Shown here piece after piece: positions 33,001 through 43,884 of a stretch of 64,000 bases of DNA. Source of the stretch: Synaphobranchus kaupii (taxonomy: Eukaryota > Chordata > Actinopteri > Anguilliformes > Synaphobranchidae); contig CM056376.1 in NCBI GenBank assembly GCA_029718625.1, positions 115,382,763-115,446,762 of the forward strand. The letters run 5' to 3'. Made by a program: the position numbers and the translations under genes. The notes under the pieces were generated by a model, which was not told the origin of the DNA, searched no databases, and saw only the letters and a list, made by a program, of their open reading frames with translations. Position 1 is the first letter of the stretch; each line of letters starts with the position of its first letter.

Positions 33001-34820
33001 CTTACATTCATCCTGTGTTAGATGATTGAGTTCATGCAGAACCTGTGTCACCCACTGCAGAGGAATATTGGAAGCATCTCCATCCACCAGCTCCAGAGGA
33101 AAGCCTTCCTGCAGCAGCTGGGCACAGAGACGTGGGAGGATCTGAATCTCAGAGGTGGGGACTTTGGGGAATGAGCAGGCCGACTCGTACAGCTGCCCCA
33201 TTTCCCGCAGGAAGTGCTCCGTCCCCAAGGAGCAACTGGAGATATTCCTGTCCAATTCCGCAATGAGCTCTTTGTTTTCTGAGGAATTCTGACACTGTTC
33301 CTTGTACTCTGCCCGAAGGACTGAAAGGTTTTTGCGTGACAGGTTGTCCAGGTTGATCCTCATCCACTTGAGGAAATACTTGCGTTCCTCTGTGATACCG
33401 GACATTGCAGTGATGAAACGGGACATAGGCTCAGAGATCTTGTGATCCCTCTGCTGTGCTCTGAGCTTCTGCTTCTGTTCTGAAAGCTGGTTCTTGTAAA
33501 CCTCTATGTTTTCCTTCCCAACATTTTTCATCCTGCACTCTTCCTTCTCCAGTTTGGCCAGCTGTTTCCATGCAGTTCCTTGCAAGGGCAACTCTTTCTC
33601 CTTGAAGCTTCGTATATCAGATATTCTTCCTGTGATTTCATCAGCCTTCTGCTTGCCCCTCTTACAGGAGGTGTAATCTTCATCAACATGGATCCCAAAC
33701 TCATGGGCAACAGCAGACATCCGTTCAACACTCATTTTGACTATGTTTCCCTTTAAAATGTCACTGATAGCTGAACGCAGGTTTGTGACTAATTCTGCAT
33801 CATTCATCTTTGGACCCTTTATGATAATGTTACTGGGTTGTCGCTGTAACTCAGAAATGCATCTCTTGAAGTCATCCTTATTGAAGTTCTTGCTCTGTGA
33901 ATCGCTGATCAAAACCAATTTACCCTGAAGGTGCTGGGAGTTCAAAAATTTGCATTCAGACCAAAAATCATCACAAAACACAAATATAGCAGCAGAGGTG
34001 TGGCAGAGGAAATTGTACTGAGTTTCAAAGTCACTGAGGTCCCCACGGAGGTTAGCTATAGCCAGTGCTTCAGGGAAGATGTCAATCTCTCTCTTACCAC
34101 AGGGCAGATACCAGCTGATTTCCACCAGCCCATTGGAAATCCTCCTTGGGGTGTTACCGCACTCCATGTTTTTGTGAACAAAGGTGTCATGGTACTGCTG
34201 AGGGTTGCTGAGAACTTGGTTCAGAATGTGAGACTTAGACAAGCTGCTGTTTCCAAGCTTGACAAAAGAGAACACGGGGAGGTCAGTGAGAACAATGCTC
34301 TCCTCCACAAACCCTCTTGGGTCCTTCAAAGAGTGTGGCCTGTACATTTTCACAATATCCTGCATGGCCCACAGCATTAACGTGCACTGTTGTGCATCAC
34401 ATTTAGGAAGCAGCAAGGGCACAGAGAACTGGCACATGGACATTTTCAAAACCATCTCCTGCTGAAGAAAGCCATCTGAGCAGAGGAAAACAGCAGTTAT
34501 GAGGTCCAGGGGGTTTACCATGTTGCTGTGGCCCTGTGGATTGTCCAGGGTATCCAGTAACGTTTCCAGATTCTGGGTCACTTTGTCCTTTTTTGCGGTG
34601 CACCTCACACTCCTAGCTGTCACGTTCACCATCATCAACTTCCTCAGGAAACACCATGGCAGAGATTTCACAGACTGGATGCTTTCATCAGTTAAAGTCT
34701 CTTGATCAATCTCCAGCACCTTGCTCAGAGTCAGCTTACTATTCCGGTAGTGTTCTAGACCCAAGTCACTCACCACCTCATCCAGGCTGGTTCCTGTCAC
34801 TGGGGATGGAAGCTGCATTA
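30079..34820 (-). CDS. gvin1: Interferon-induced very large GTPase (GVIN/VLIG) - giant last exon
   Basis: Very large inducible GTPases are cytosolic/nuclear proteins induced by interferon in vertebrates. They are unusual because almost the whole protein sits in one exon, as here (1579 codons from ATG 34,818 to the stop at 30,079). Visible in order are an N-terminal helical region (S-L-D-E-V-V-S-D-L-G-L-E-H-Y), the VLIG-specific block L-L-L-P-K-C-D and S-W-Y-L-P-C-G (residues about 130-260), and the GTPase domain with P-loop G-V-Q-S-T-G-K-S at 614-621 and D-T-E-G at 667-670. Then come long coiled-coil segments, and near residue 1435-1465 a Cys/His cluster (C-P-F-C-E-T-P-C...H-T-E-H-F) typical of the family C-terminus. 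The exon likely begins at 34,820 after TACATGTAG, because this keeps frame with the FN3 exon (phase 1). The frame is intact. It is shorter than mammalian GVIN1 (about 2400 residues), as is common in fish. Symbol is by family, not proven orthology. Confidence 0.95.
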
Positions 34821-34982
34821 CTACATGTACAGTGACAAATAATCAATTTAAAGTCATAATCAAAAGCAATACAATATAAGTAATAAATAATAGGAATCAC
34901 CAGAAAAATGGTTATCTCTTTGCACCATATTGACTCATCTATTAAATATGCATTCCCAAATGTATACATTTTGGTCACTCAC

Positions 34983-35258
34983 CTGTGTGTATGCATGCTG
35001 AGCTGATCCTGCTGCAGCTGCCGTTTGGAAGGACTGCAGTGATGTTGAAATTATATTTCATCCCAGGTCTCAGATCAGAAAGGACAGCTGTGGTGGTGTT
35101 GAATGCACATATACGTGATCTGGGCTCTTCTCCCTCACAGCCGTAGATGATGTGGATCTCATGAGAAACTTCCTCCATGCTGACCGGTCTTTCCCAGCAC
35201 AGTGTCACTGACCTGCTCTTCACATCAGTTGCTTTCATACTCACAGGGGTTGATTGCT
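34983..35258 (-). CDS. Fibronectin type III exon of the GVIN gene
   Basis: A 276-bp minus-strand exon encodes one fibronectin-III-like domain: T-P-V-S-M-K-A-T-D-V, then V-T-L-C-W-E-R-P with the core Trp, and L-R-P-G-M-K-Y-N-F-N-I-T-A-V with the core Tyr. The donor is CACAG before GTGAGT (34,982) and the acceptor is CTCAAATAG (AG at 35,260-35,259). It ends in phase 1, which fits the GVIN exon starting at 34,820 across a 162-bp intron. FN3 domains upstream of the GTPase region are known in fish members of this family. The start codon of the full protein is not in this exon. Confidence 0.8.
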
Positions 35259-35261
35259 CTA

Positions 35262-35675
35262 TTTGAGAGAACGGAGCAGGAAGTTTCAATTAGAGCTGTA
35301 AGTTGTCTTTGCCTGTTTTGCAAAAACCTCAAAAACATCCAGTATATCATGTCAGGTTTTATTAATTTACCCGTAAATTAAGGTGAAAATTGGATATATA
35401 CAGCCCCACGTTGGACACCAAATTTGTTTAAAAAAAAGTTTGGGAACCATGGTATTACAGGTCAGGGGAACACTTACTTGTGTTGAAGGTTTCGGAGGTG
35501 GCATCACCCTGCCATCTCCATGGTGGCAGTGCATTCAGTTCTCGGCTGCAGGTTATTTGAGAGAATGGAGAGGAACTTTTCTATGTCAGTTGTAAATTAT
35601 CTTTGCTGTCAAACATTCAATTTCGCAAGAAACCTCCAAAATGTCCAGGATATTATGTAAGGTTTTATTAATTTA
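35262..35675. repeat. Duplicated intron segment flanking the FN3 exon
   Basis: 35,262-35,375 and 35,558-35,675 are related along their length: both run from ATTTGAGAGAA(C/T)GGAG through AA(A/C)CTCC/CAAAA to GGTTTTATTAATTTAC. Each lies directly upstream (in gene direction) of an exon: the FN3 exon and the possible 68-bp exon. This looks like an exon-plus-intron duplication in which one exon diverged or was replaced. Confidence 0.7.
35478..35545 (-). CDS. Possible short exon upstream of the FN3 exon
   Basis: A 68-bp open segment lies between an acceptor (AACCTGCAG, AG at 35,547-35,546) and a strong donor (CACAA before GTAAGT, 35,477). Its last base plus the first two of the FN3 exon make a Lys codon, so the phases agree. 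It encodes R-E-L-N-A-L-P-P-W-R-W-Q-G-D-A-T. No domain is recognised, and no start codon or upstream exon was found, so this may be chance. Confidence 0.38.
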
Positions 35676-35679
35676 CTGT

Positions 35680-36344
35680 ACTTGTAACTCTAATAGAAAA
35701 AATCATAAGACAATGCATACATACAATTCCACACCAAGAAAGCATTACGGATCCTGGTAGACTGAATCCTTCCCAACCATGGGCGGTTGGGCTACCCCCA
35801 ATTATGGATGTGCAGGGCTACTGGCCACAGTCAGCAGTTGCATGGTCCAGATTTGATCCAAAACCATTGGGCCTGCGGAAACAGTAAAAGAGTGCCATAA
35901 CAGTTTATTTGACATGTGGAAATCATTTTAATGCCATATTTTAAGATGTCAGACTATAGTTTAATAAGTGTAACAGACTATGGGGTCACAGAAAATATAA
36001 TCTCTCATTAAGTTTATTGTGGTCTCAAAGGGTTTGGTAACCTGAGGGCACATTCCCACAGTAGGGGTGTACAGCGATGCCTGTATCTGTATCTGTTCAA
36101 CCATCAATGTTATCTGTATCTGTATTCGGATAGAAACCGGAAGTGGGCTGTGCTTCAACCGGAAGTTGTGTTACATATAGGAAATGTCATATTTTATAGT
36201 CTAAAATTAATTGTCATTGCAATTTATAAGTATTCACCCCCCCACTTGTTTTTTTTCTTTTCAAAACTTTTTATAAGAACTATATTCTGTACTTATTTAT
36301 CTATTGTTTTGTTAAAGGTTGTTTTTGTTAACCTATTTGGTTGA
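35680..36344. other. Gene-free stretch upstream of the GVIN exons
   Basis: No further GVIN exon or clear promoter was recognised. 36,060-36,150 has repeated TATCTGTATCTG phrases typical of a common fish DNA repeat. Confidence 0.4.
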
Positions 36345-36495
36345 GACATTGATTCATATGTAACCATTAATACGCAATTAAGATGTAATCAGCGACATTA
36401 GATTAAAACACAAAGATCTGTTTCCGGGGCACGGATTAGAGGAGGTGGTAGTGGAGGAAGGGAGGGTGCATTTTTTGAGTATTGGGACGCACCCA
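36345..36495. repeat. MITE fragment (family of 18,480 and 42,691)
   Basis: It matches 18,480-18,640 in direct orientation, from TTCATATGTAACCATTAATA to GAGTATTGGGACGCACCC. Here the GGGTGCGTCCCAATA-type end is present at about 36,479-36,493. Confidence 0.72.
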
Positions 36496-37106
36496 CAGAA
36501 CTAGAGACAGACAGGGTAAGCCGAAAAACATGACACAAAACACAAGGAATGGGAGTACAAAAGAAACTAAAGGGAGGTAGACTGGAGGGAAACGACGGAT
36601 GTTACATTATTGTCCTTGATAGTGAAGGTTAAAATCAGGCAGCCCAATCACTTTTTTTAGGTTATAATTACAGTGTGGCCAGATGTCGCTCGCTTGTGTC
36701 GATGAATGAATTAAGGCATTTTTAAATATCAGGGATAACCTGACACCTTTTAAAATCCAGGACAGCGATGTGAAGCTGCGGTAGCCTATTTATTACACAA
36801 TTCCCTTAGCTAAGCTAAATTGTTTAATAAAATGGTAGGTAGGCCTATAGTATCTTTCCCTATAGTAGCTGGGCCTGTCATAATAAGTTAAATTATGTTT
36901 CTAACCGTGTAGCCTACCATGAACTTTGCATTAACACCTGTATTGGCAAATTCCATTATACACTAACAACATACACTTGCTGAGGCACTTTGCCATCTGT
37001 TTTATTTAATCTTAATTGGTTTGTATTTGCTGTTATTGCATTGAATAAAATGTGAAGCCTACATGTTTATGAACGTATCCTACTTTGTGGCATCATTTCT
37101 TAGAAT
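36496..37106. other. Gene-free stretch
   Basis: AT-rich, with no recognised coding or element borders. Confidence 0.35.
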
Positions 37107-37343
37107 GATACATTACATTACAGGCATTTAGCAGACTTACACAACGTTTTTTTTTTTTTTTTTTAAATCATGTTTTTACATATTATCCATTTATACAGCT
37201 GGATATATACTGAAGGAAATCAGGTTAGGTACCTTGCTCAAGGGTACAACGGGTACAAGAGTCCTACCTGGGAATCGAACCTGCAACCTTTCGGTTACAA
37301 GGCCAGTTCCTTAACCATTATAGCCTACTACACTGCCGCCCTA
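37107..37343 (-). repeat. tRNA-derived SINE with L2-type tail
   Basis: Read on the minus strand it has a tRNA-like head (box A-like TATAATGGTTAAGGAACTGG and box B GGTTCGATTCC), a body with TACCTTGAGC-like sequence, and a tail ending in TGCCTGTAATGTAATGTA. A T-rich insertion sits in the tail near 37,148-37,164. This is the most frequent SINE family in the window. Confidence 0.82.
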
Positions 37344-37516
37344 CGACAATTGGACAGTTAGCACTATACCCATAGAGTGAATTAAATTCAAGCGGAAATT
37401 GTTAATTTCTGTGTGTTTACTTAACTTACTTACACCGATAACTGCATAATATCAAGTTCATGGAATTGTAGGTGTGTAGCCTAGCTAATTCAATACGATG
37501 GAAATCCCTCTCGTGT

Positions 37517-37716
37517 TACATTACATTACATTACAGGCATTTAGCAGACGCTCTTACACAGGATTTACATGGTATCCATTTCTACAGCTGGATATATACT
37601 GAAGCAATGCAGGTTAAGTACCTTGCTCAAGGGTACAACGGCAGTACCTGGGAATCGAACCTGCAACCTTTCGGTTACAAGCCCAGTTCCTTACCCATTA
37701 TGCTACACTGCCGCCC
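37517..37716 (-). repeat. tRNA-derived SINE with L2-type tail
   Basis: Same family as 37,107-37,343 and 41,345-41,575, here shortened in the tail. The minus strand shows GTAGCATAATGGGTAAGGAA (head), GGTTCGATTCC (box B) and an (ATGTA)n end. Confidence 0.85.
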
Positions 37717-37914
37717 TCTCGTGTGTGCGTAGTTGTCTATGTAGTTGCATGGGAAATAGGCCTAGCTACTGCAACTGTACACACGCTCGTATAAACGAGT
37801 TAAAAAGCAAACAACAAATATTGGTGAAATTAATCGAAATTCTCATTTTTATTGAAAACCAATGAACAATGAAGATAAACCAAATAAAGCGCTTTCTTGC
37901 GGTAGTCCGAAATT

Positions 37915-38048
37915 ATTACATTACATTACAGTCATTTAGCAGACGCTTTTATCCAAGCGACATAAAATAAGTGCATACAGGAACGTCATCGAAGTAACTA
38001 CAGAACAGATAAGACAAAGCACATCCTTCCCATAACGTAGCAGCTAAA
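37915..38048 (-). repeat. SINE/LINE tail repeat, same subfamily as 18,064
   Basis: ATTTAGCAGACGCTTTTATC followed by AAGTGCATACAGGAACGTC and AACTACAGAACAGATAAGAC matches 18,064-18,205. No tRNA head is present. Confidence 0.75.
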
Positions 38049-38279
38049 GTATATAACATAAACAACAATGAACTTAATCTGCAAGGATAAGATTTGGTCG
38101 GCTGTGTCAGTATCAAATTTTAGCTGTCAGATGATGTTAAAAAGGTTAGGAGATCGCTATAATGTCAGTTTTAACGAGACAAATTGGACTTGGTCAAAAA
38201 ATACTTTTCTCAATATCGTAGTGTTGTTTGAATCTGTGAAAGCGTTGTTCTTCCCGCATACATACGTGTAGCCTGTCCT

Positions 38280-38470
38280 TGTCAATGGGTTTATTCCAAT
38301 CGCTTATTTTCACTCCTTGCACCCTTTCCTCGCGTCCTTTCCTTGCTCATTATAGATCCACCCAACAGAGGACACGAGGAAAGGATGCAAGGATCAGATA
38401 CGAGGATGGAGGAAACGAGGCAACATGCATTAGGCAAATGATACCTTGCTCAATCAAGCGTTAGCGTCAT
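38280..38470 (+). repeat. Half copy of the foldback MITE family (see 46,728-47,156)
   Basis: TTATTCCAATCGCTTATTTT, then CACCCTTTCCTCGCGTCC and GGACACGAGGAAAGGATGCA, and an ATTATGCTCACGTGCTTAAC end. This corresponds to one arm of the full element at 46,728-47,156. Short end pieces also occur near 38,857-38,885 and 47,168-47,200. Confidence 0.75.
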
Positions 38471-39124
38471 ATTATGCTCACGTGCTTAACTACAATGCTT
38501 TTTATCTTATTTTTTCATGAATAAACGGTGCTTTTGTTAGTTATAAAGAATGTGTCATTATGGATTAGCGCTTTATAATAAATGGAAAGGAACGGTAAAA
38601 TTGCATTGTTGGAGGGGTGTGCCTGCGACATGTCAGATGTGAAGAGTGGTGGATAATTTATACATGACACGCGTTCCGAGAAAAGGCTTCCGCAAAGGCT
38701 ACACTTGTGCTTCCTCACTGAAGCACCCTCCGGGAGCCTCGTCGATCCCCACTCCTCGCTCCTCCGACGAGCATTTAGCGGTTTGGAATGTCCTTAAATA
38801 TGGCGAACCTCTATCGATTTCCGCGGGTCAGGCGAGGGCCGAGGAGAAGAGGACGGATAAAATAAGCGATTGGAATCCACCCTATTCGAATGCAGCCTCG
38901 CTCGAGGTGGTAGTGGAGCAAAGGAGGGTGCATTTTTCGAGTATTGGGACGCGCCCAGAGGTTGAGTATCTGTAATTTTAGGTACTGCCGATTGAGTCAC
39001 ATGGCCGATAGCCTATCGAACGGCTCCATCCCCAATTATATATTTTAATGTTTTTAATAACCAAATAAACAATACAATGCTTAATTCGGTAAAGTTCAGA
39101 AGAGGCATACTGACAGGTGGGCAC

Positions 39125-39345
39125 TGAAGTGTTAGGGGTTGGGAATTTCAGGGGAACCATGGATTTATATTTTTCCTCATTTTAAATCTAAATAAATGGA
39201 GCACATATGAGCTTTATGTATAGAGATTCTAACCGGATTCAATAGGCTATTTGTCAGCTTAATTTTTATAATGTTGTATTTTTGTGAATAAATTAGATCC
39301 AGGTGTGTTCAATTCGCTGTATTAACCTTGATCAATTCTATTTCT
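39125..39345. repeat. Repeat block L, second copy
   Basis: Direct copy of 14,210-14,455 with several indels. It shares AATAGGCTATTTGTCAGCTTA and GTATTTTTGTGAATA. Confidence 0.72.
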
Positions 39346-39789
39346 CCTTGTCAATCTGACCTTGCTATATCAAGAAAAGCAATCTTATCAAAATATCCAT
39401 GTTAAATGTTCTATCAAGTAGCCTTGCTGTGGAACAAAACATAAGGTTTGCCTTATATTTCACATTACATTACATTAATTTAGCAGATTCTCTTATCCAA
39501 AACGCAGAATGGGTAAGGAGCTACGGTAAGTCAATTCTGCAAGTTCAAAGAGCGTACAACGAAATGTATTTTAATTTCGGCGAATAATGTTTTCACACTC
39601 GTCTTCACTTCCAAATAGCCTAAGAGATTTAGATGAATTGGACATATAAATTGAACCTGAATATTAAATATACCCCGGACTTTTTTGTAAAGCGATCTGG
39701 TGACTAAAGCTCGAAAAAGAGAGATGTGACAAAATTATTAGGCTATCATTAACGATCAGTATTCTAGGGAAAAATGGAATTATTCTTTG

Positions 39790-40865
39790 ATACTTTGTAG
39801 GTGATTAAATTGGAGATGATTATGTAGGTTTTTCAAAAATTATTTAGAAATATTATGTATGAAGAAATTAGACCTACCCCTACCCCCCACTATGTTTACT
39901 AATCTCATAAAATGCTATAGAAGATGACTCAATTGTTTTAGCCTTGTGTTTGTGTAAAATATAATTTAGAATTATATATTTTTTGTGTTTGTGTAGCATA
40001 TAATTTCATCATTTTTCAGCAATAGGGCTTTAGGCTAAAGTTTTGTAAGTCGCTCTGGATAAGAGCGTCTGCTAAATGCCTGTAATGTAATGTAGGCTAC
40101 CTGAGTTGTTTGTATTGCAAATCTTTCATAAAACACAAATGAACAACAGTAGCTAATAGCTTACGCAGAAATCATTTGTCGCCTAATATGATAACTGTGA
40201 ATGAAAACGAGGGGTATACTCGTGTTTCATTTGCGTCCCATGCCCAGCACATAGCCATGCGCTATAGTATTAGTCTGTAGCTACTCGTTTGTTCATATTA
40301 GCCAATGATACGAACAGTGTTTTATTTAGCTTCACTTACCGAAAAATTTGTTCTGGAGTCAGTTCACCCACAAAGTTTTTCCACGAAAGAATTAAGCGAA
40401 TTGTGAAGATGCAATCGGAATCTTTTTGCTCCAAACTGGGCACGTTTGACTGTGAAACAACTATTGACCGTCATGAAATTTATGCAAGTAAATCGAAAGT
40501 ATTAATGTAAATTTCGTTTAGGGGAGGGCAATTAAGAGGCTACGATATTATAGGCTACGATTTTACATATTTTAATGTGACTGATATTATAGGTTATTGT
40601 TATTATAATACATTAGGAGACGTCAGCTCTAGGTTTCTATGATAGCTCAGCATTTAGAGCTTTCCTGATATAAACTGTATAGGTCTATCAATTAATCAAT
40701 AGGCCTAGAAAAAAACCTTTGTCAAAGGGAATTTTTTGCCACAGAACATTATGGACAATTAAAGTAGTGTTCCTGAGAACTGGGCTGACTGATTAAAAGT
40801 CCTTGAATACGGAATATTCATTCTTTTGTACCATGAAAGTAAATTTCTGGCATAATATGGCACAG
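39790..40865. repeat. Repeat block M, second copy
   Basis: Direct copy of 17,250-18,040, longer because it contains an extra SINE-tail insertion (40,040-40,095, TAAGTCGCTCTGGATAAGAG family) and other indels. Confidence 0.8.
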
Positions 40866-40972
40866 TGCCATTGGCACTGAGTGTAAACCACCCATCATTG
40901 GACATTAAAGGTGTCCATTTAAAAAAACATAATCTTTTATAGAAATTGCATTGAAGGCTGAAATTCATTAAC

Positions 40973-41740
40973 CCAGTGGTTCTCAAACTCGGTCCTGGGG
41001 CCCCCCTGCGTAGCCTTTAGCCTATTGGTTTTCGTTCCAACCACAATTGCGATCCGAGAATTTTAACAAGTTGTTAATTTTTCTTAATTGCACTTTTCAT
41101 GTTTTCATGGATTATCTACCCTCTGAAACCAAATTATGTCAGAAAATAGCTATACAAGCCATGTAGAATAAATGTCCCATGTTCACATTTTGGTTATTGT
41201 GCTATATTGCAAACAACTACATAAAAAGAGTTAACAAAATTTTATAATTTTGTTTCCTTAAAACACAATGCAGGTTTGGCTCATTATCAATTTGCGTAGT
41301 CTTTGAATTGTTCATTATTAACCAGATGGTTAGTTTTCAAGTAACCCAGTGGTCGGCAGTGTAGTATAATGGTTAAGGAACTGGACTTGTAACCGAAAGG
41401 TTGCAGGTTCGATTCCCAGGTAGGGCACTGCCGTTGTACCCTTGAGCAAGGTACTTAACCTGAATTGCTTCAGTATATCTAGCTGTATAAATGGATAAAT
41501 GTAATAAGAAGTTGTGTAAGTCGCTCTGGATAAGAGCGTCTGCTAAATGCCTATAATGTAATGTAATAATGTTTTCGTGGCCATGTGTCCACACTCTCAC
41601 CAATTAGGAGCTCGGCCTTTCATTTGCTCAGTTTTGTTACCTCTTTTAATGAAATTGTTTGCAATATAGCACAATAAGCAAAATGTGAACACATGAACTG
41701 GCGCAAACATAGCTCAACAAGCCGACCCATCCGTAATCGC
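40973..41740. mobile_element. hAT-like MITE remnant interrupted by a SINE
   Basis: It begins CAGTGGTTCTCAAACTCGGT, a classic hAT/Charlie-type end, at 40,975. The segment TTCACATTTTGGTTATTGTG, CTATATTGCAAAC near 41,190 reappears inverted near 41,655-41,695. So the interior has long inverted arms, and the SINE at 41,345-41,575 lies between them. The right terminal repeat is missing or eroded. Confidence 0.55.
41345..41575 (+). repeat. tRNA-derived SINE with L2-type tail (best copy)
   Basis: This is the clearest example: head GGCAGTGTAGTATAATGG, box B GGTTCGATTCC, body CCTTGAGCAAGGTACTTAAC, and tail GTAAGTCGCTCTGGATAAGA, CGTCTGCTAAATGCC with an (AATGT)n end. The tail is the same as that of fish L2 LINEs, which would supply the retrotransposition enzymes in trans. 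Confidence 0.88.
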
Positions 41741-42237
41741 TGTGAGGTCATCGTCATCAAAACATTACGCCGGTTCTTTTAAATCGCACGCAATCAGTGC
41801 AAATCCGGTTAACCCGGTCCATGCCCGGACGCTTAATCGAACCCACCCACTTGTTTTTCTCAGTTGACATATCTGCCTGCAAGAATAAAGAGTTTGTCTG
41901 TTCCTTGTTCCTTGTTCCTTGATTCATCTGACATGTTCCGGTAACACTTTACAGTAAGGGAACACATCATGCTTAAATAATGCATGAATAGCCGACATGA
42001 CTCATCATGATTTAAGTGGACAAAAGCTTCTCAGACCAGCAGTGGCGGATTTATCAGTTTTGGGGACCAAATCAAAGCTCAGGTTTGAGGTCCCCCAAAA
42101 CTCCTCCTGACAGTGGACTGACAAAGCCATTCGCTTTAAAAGCTATACATATACGTAGTAGGCTACATAAAGCAAAATGCAAAATTCTGCCATATTGGCC
42201 AAACCGTTGTGTTTTCTAAACAAACCAGCTCAAAGCA
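41741..42237. other. Gene-free stretch
   Basis: It contains an AATAAAG near 41,884 followed by a triple GTTCCTT repeat, possibly the end of another retroelement. Nothing else is recognised. Confidence 0.3.
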
Positions 42238-42670
42238 CACATTTAGCATTTAGCAAAAATCTTGATTATGTTTTCCACAATAGATGTAGGACGCACATTT
42301 TTTGTTTGATTATCTCTTTTTAGAATGTGTATTTCCCAGATATTTTGTTTGTTTTGATGACTTGACATAATAAACAAATTCACAACTTCTATGTTTTGCG
42401 TCAGAATTGACCCGCATGTAACAAATTTAATCATAGGATTCAAGTGCATTTTTTCTTGAAAGAGAACTTTATTAATAGCTCAAGGTAGAATATTTAAAAA
42501 ATACTATAAACAATTTTATCCATATAGGCTACACTGCGACTTGTCACATTGTTTTTTTAAATCATTGAACAGCACTACTGTAGCCTAGGGATGCAGGGGC
42601 TGATGGGTTTGCAGTAAGTCATACTACACATGAATGACAGTACGTGAGAGTCTGTTTGCGTGACTTGCAG
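42238..42670. repeat. Repeat block R, second copy
   Basis: Direct copy of 21,415-21,855 with small indels, with long runs of near identity such as TTCCCAGATATTTTGTTTGT. Confidence 0.85.
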
Positions 42671-42690
42671 GCTATTTTGTGCATGTCTAG

Positions 42691-43007
42691 CATGGGTGCG
42701 TCCCAATAGTCGAAAAATGCAACCTTTCCTCCTCCACTACCACTGCTCTACTCCGTGGCCCGGAAACGGATCTTTGTGTTTTAATCTAATGTCGCTGATT
42801 ACATCTTAATTACGTATTAATGGTTAGGCTATATATTAATTAATTTCTCGACACGAACTGCAATGTCAGGTACATTGTATACTGTACATGCAAATACTTG
42901 TACTCGAAACGTTCAGGCAGTTTTGCATATTTCTGGGTAGGAGAGGAGTGGTAGTGGGGGAGTGGAGGAAGGGAGGTGGGGAGTGAAGAATATTGGGACG
43001 CACCCCT
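42691..43007. mobile_element. MITE with GGGTGCGTCCCAATA terminal inverted repeats
   Basis: The left end GGGTGCGTCCCAATA and the right end TATTGGGACGCACCC are exact inverted copies. The interior matches 18,480-18,640 and 36,345-36,495 over about 150 bp, which are end fragments of the same family. No target duplication is certain. No coding. Confidence 0.78.
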
Positions 43008-43009
43008 GG

Positions 43010-43590
43010 GTAGGGCCTATTATTTAAATTAATTTCCCCTCTCACCGTGGGGCCCTGTGAAGTAGGGGGTCCTGGGGCGGTCGCACCGGCTAAGCACCCT
43101 GAATTGTTCCACAGTGAAACTGCAATTAAAGTTCTTGAATAAATATGTATACTTGCCATTGGAATTAAAGCGCTGGGTGCCGTCTCATTATCGAATAACT
43201 AAATTATTTAGCTAAGCTGTCATCTGTTGTTTCTTGTCTGTCAATTTATGAAATGGCCTAAACTACACCTGTCATCTCTGTTTAGACTAGCAAACATGGT
43301 AGACATGTCATTTTAGTTAATCTAAACCCAGAAGACATCGTAGCCATACATTGTAATGTGATAATCTATGTAGCTATGTTAAGTATCATAACTTTATGCA
43401 TGTTTTCATAGACTTTTGAGTGGTGGTTCTAAAGAATATTTTATTGCAGAATATCTGTACCAATATAAATGAGAAATGTCTCTTTCATGGGACTTCTTTA
43501 GAGTTGTACAGTTAATGCATTGAAGATATTCCTTGTGACATAAAGGAAAAGTGTATTAATCCTAATCATTAATTAAGTTGCTATGAAATA
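43010..43590. other. Gene-free stretch
   Basis: AT-rich non-coding sequence without recognised elements. Confidence 0.35.
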
Positions 43591-43594
43591 ATAA

Positions 43595-43880
43595 TACTTG
43601 GTTGCATATTCTTTGCATGCAAGGACTGCCTGAAGTCTGCAAGCTGTAGAAATCATCAGATGCTCGGTATCTTCACTGGTAATGCTATGCCAGGCCTGTA
43701 CTGCAGCCTTCTTCAGTTACAATTTGGATGAAAATGCCAAATTAAAGCTTACAGTCTGTATTTTAACCTCAAATTCATTGTATCATTTCACATCCAAAGT
43801 GCTGGGTACAGAGCCAAAAAACAGGGAAAAAAATATTCACCGTTCACTGTATATATCTTTACTTGACCAGTCTGTTGAGA
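43595..43880 (-). repeat. Fragment of a non-autonomous Tc1-like repeat
   Basis: GGTTGCATATTCTTTGCATG and TGCCAGGCCTGTACTGCAGC belong to a fish repeat whose outer end is the TCCAAAAGTATTTGGAC-type repeat seen near 62,860, where GGTTGCATATCCTTTGCATG also recurs. Here the outer terminal repeats are missing. Confidence 0.55.
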
Positions 43881-43884
43881 TTTC

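Noticed and set aside
41348..41420. A tRNA gene candidate with good box A and box B
   Set aside because: The acceptor stem does not pair and the head continues into a SINE body and tail, repeated elsewhere.
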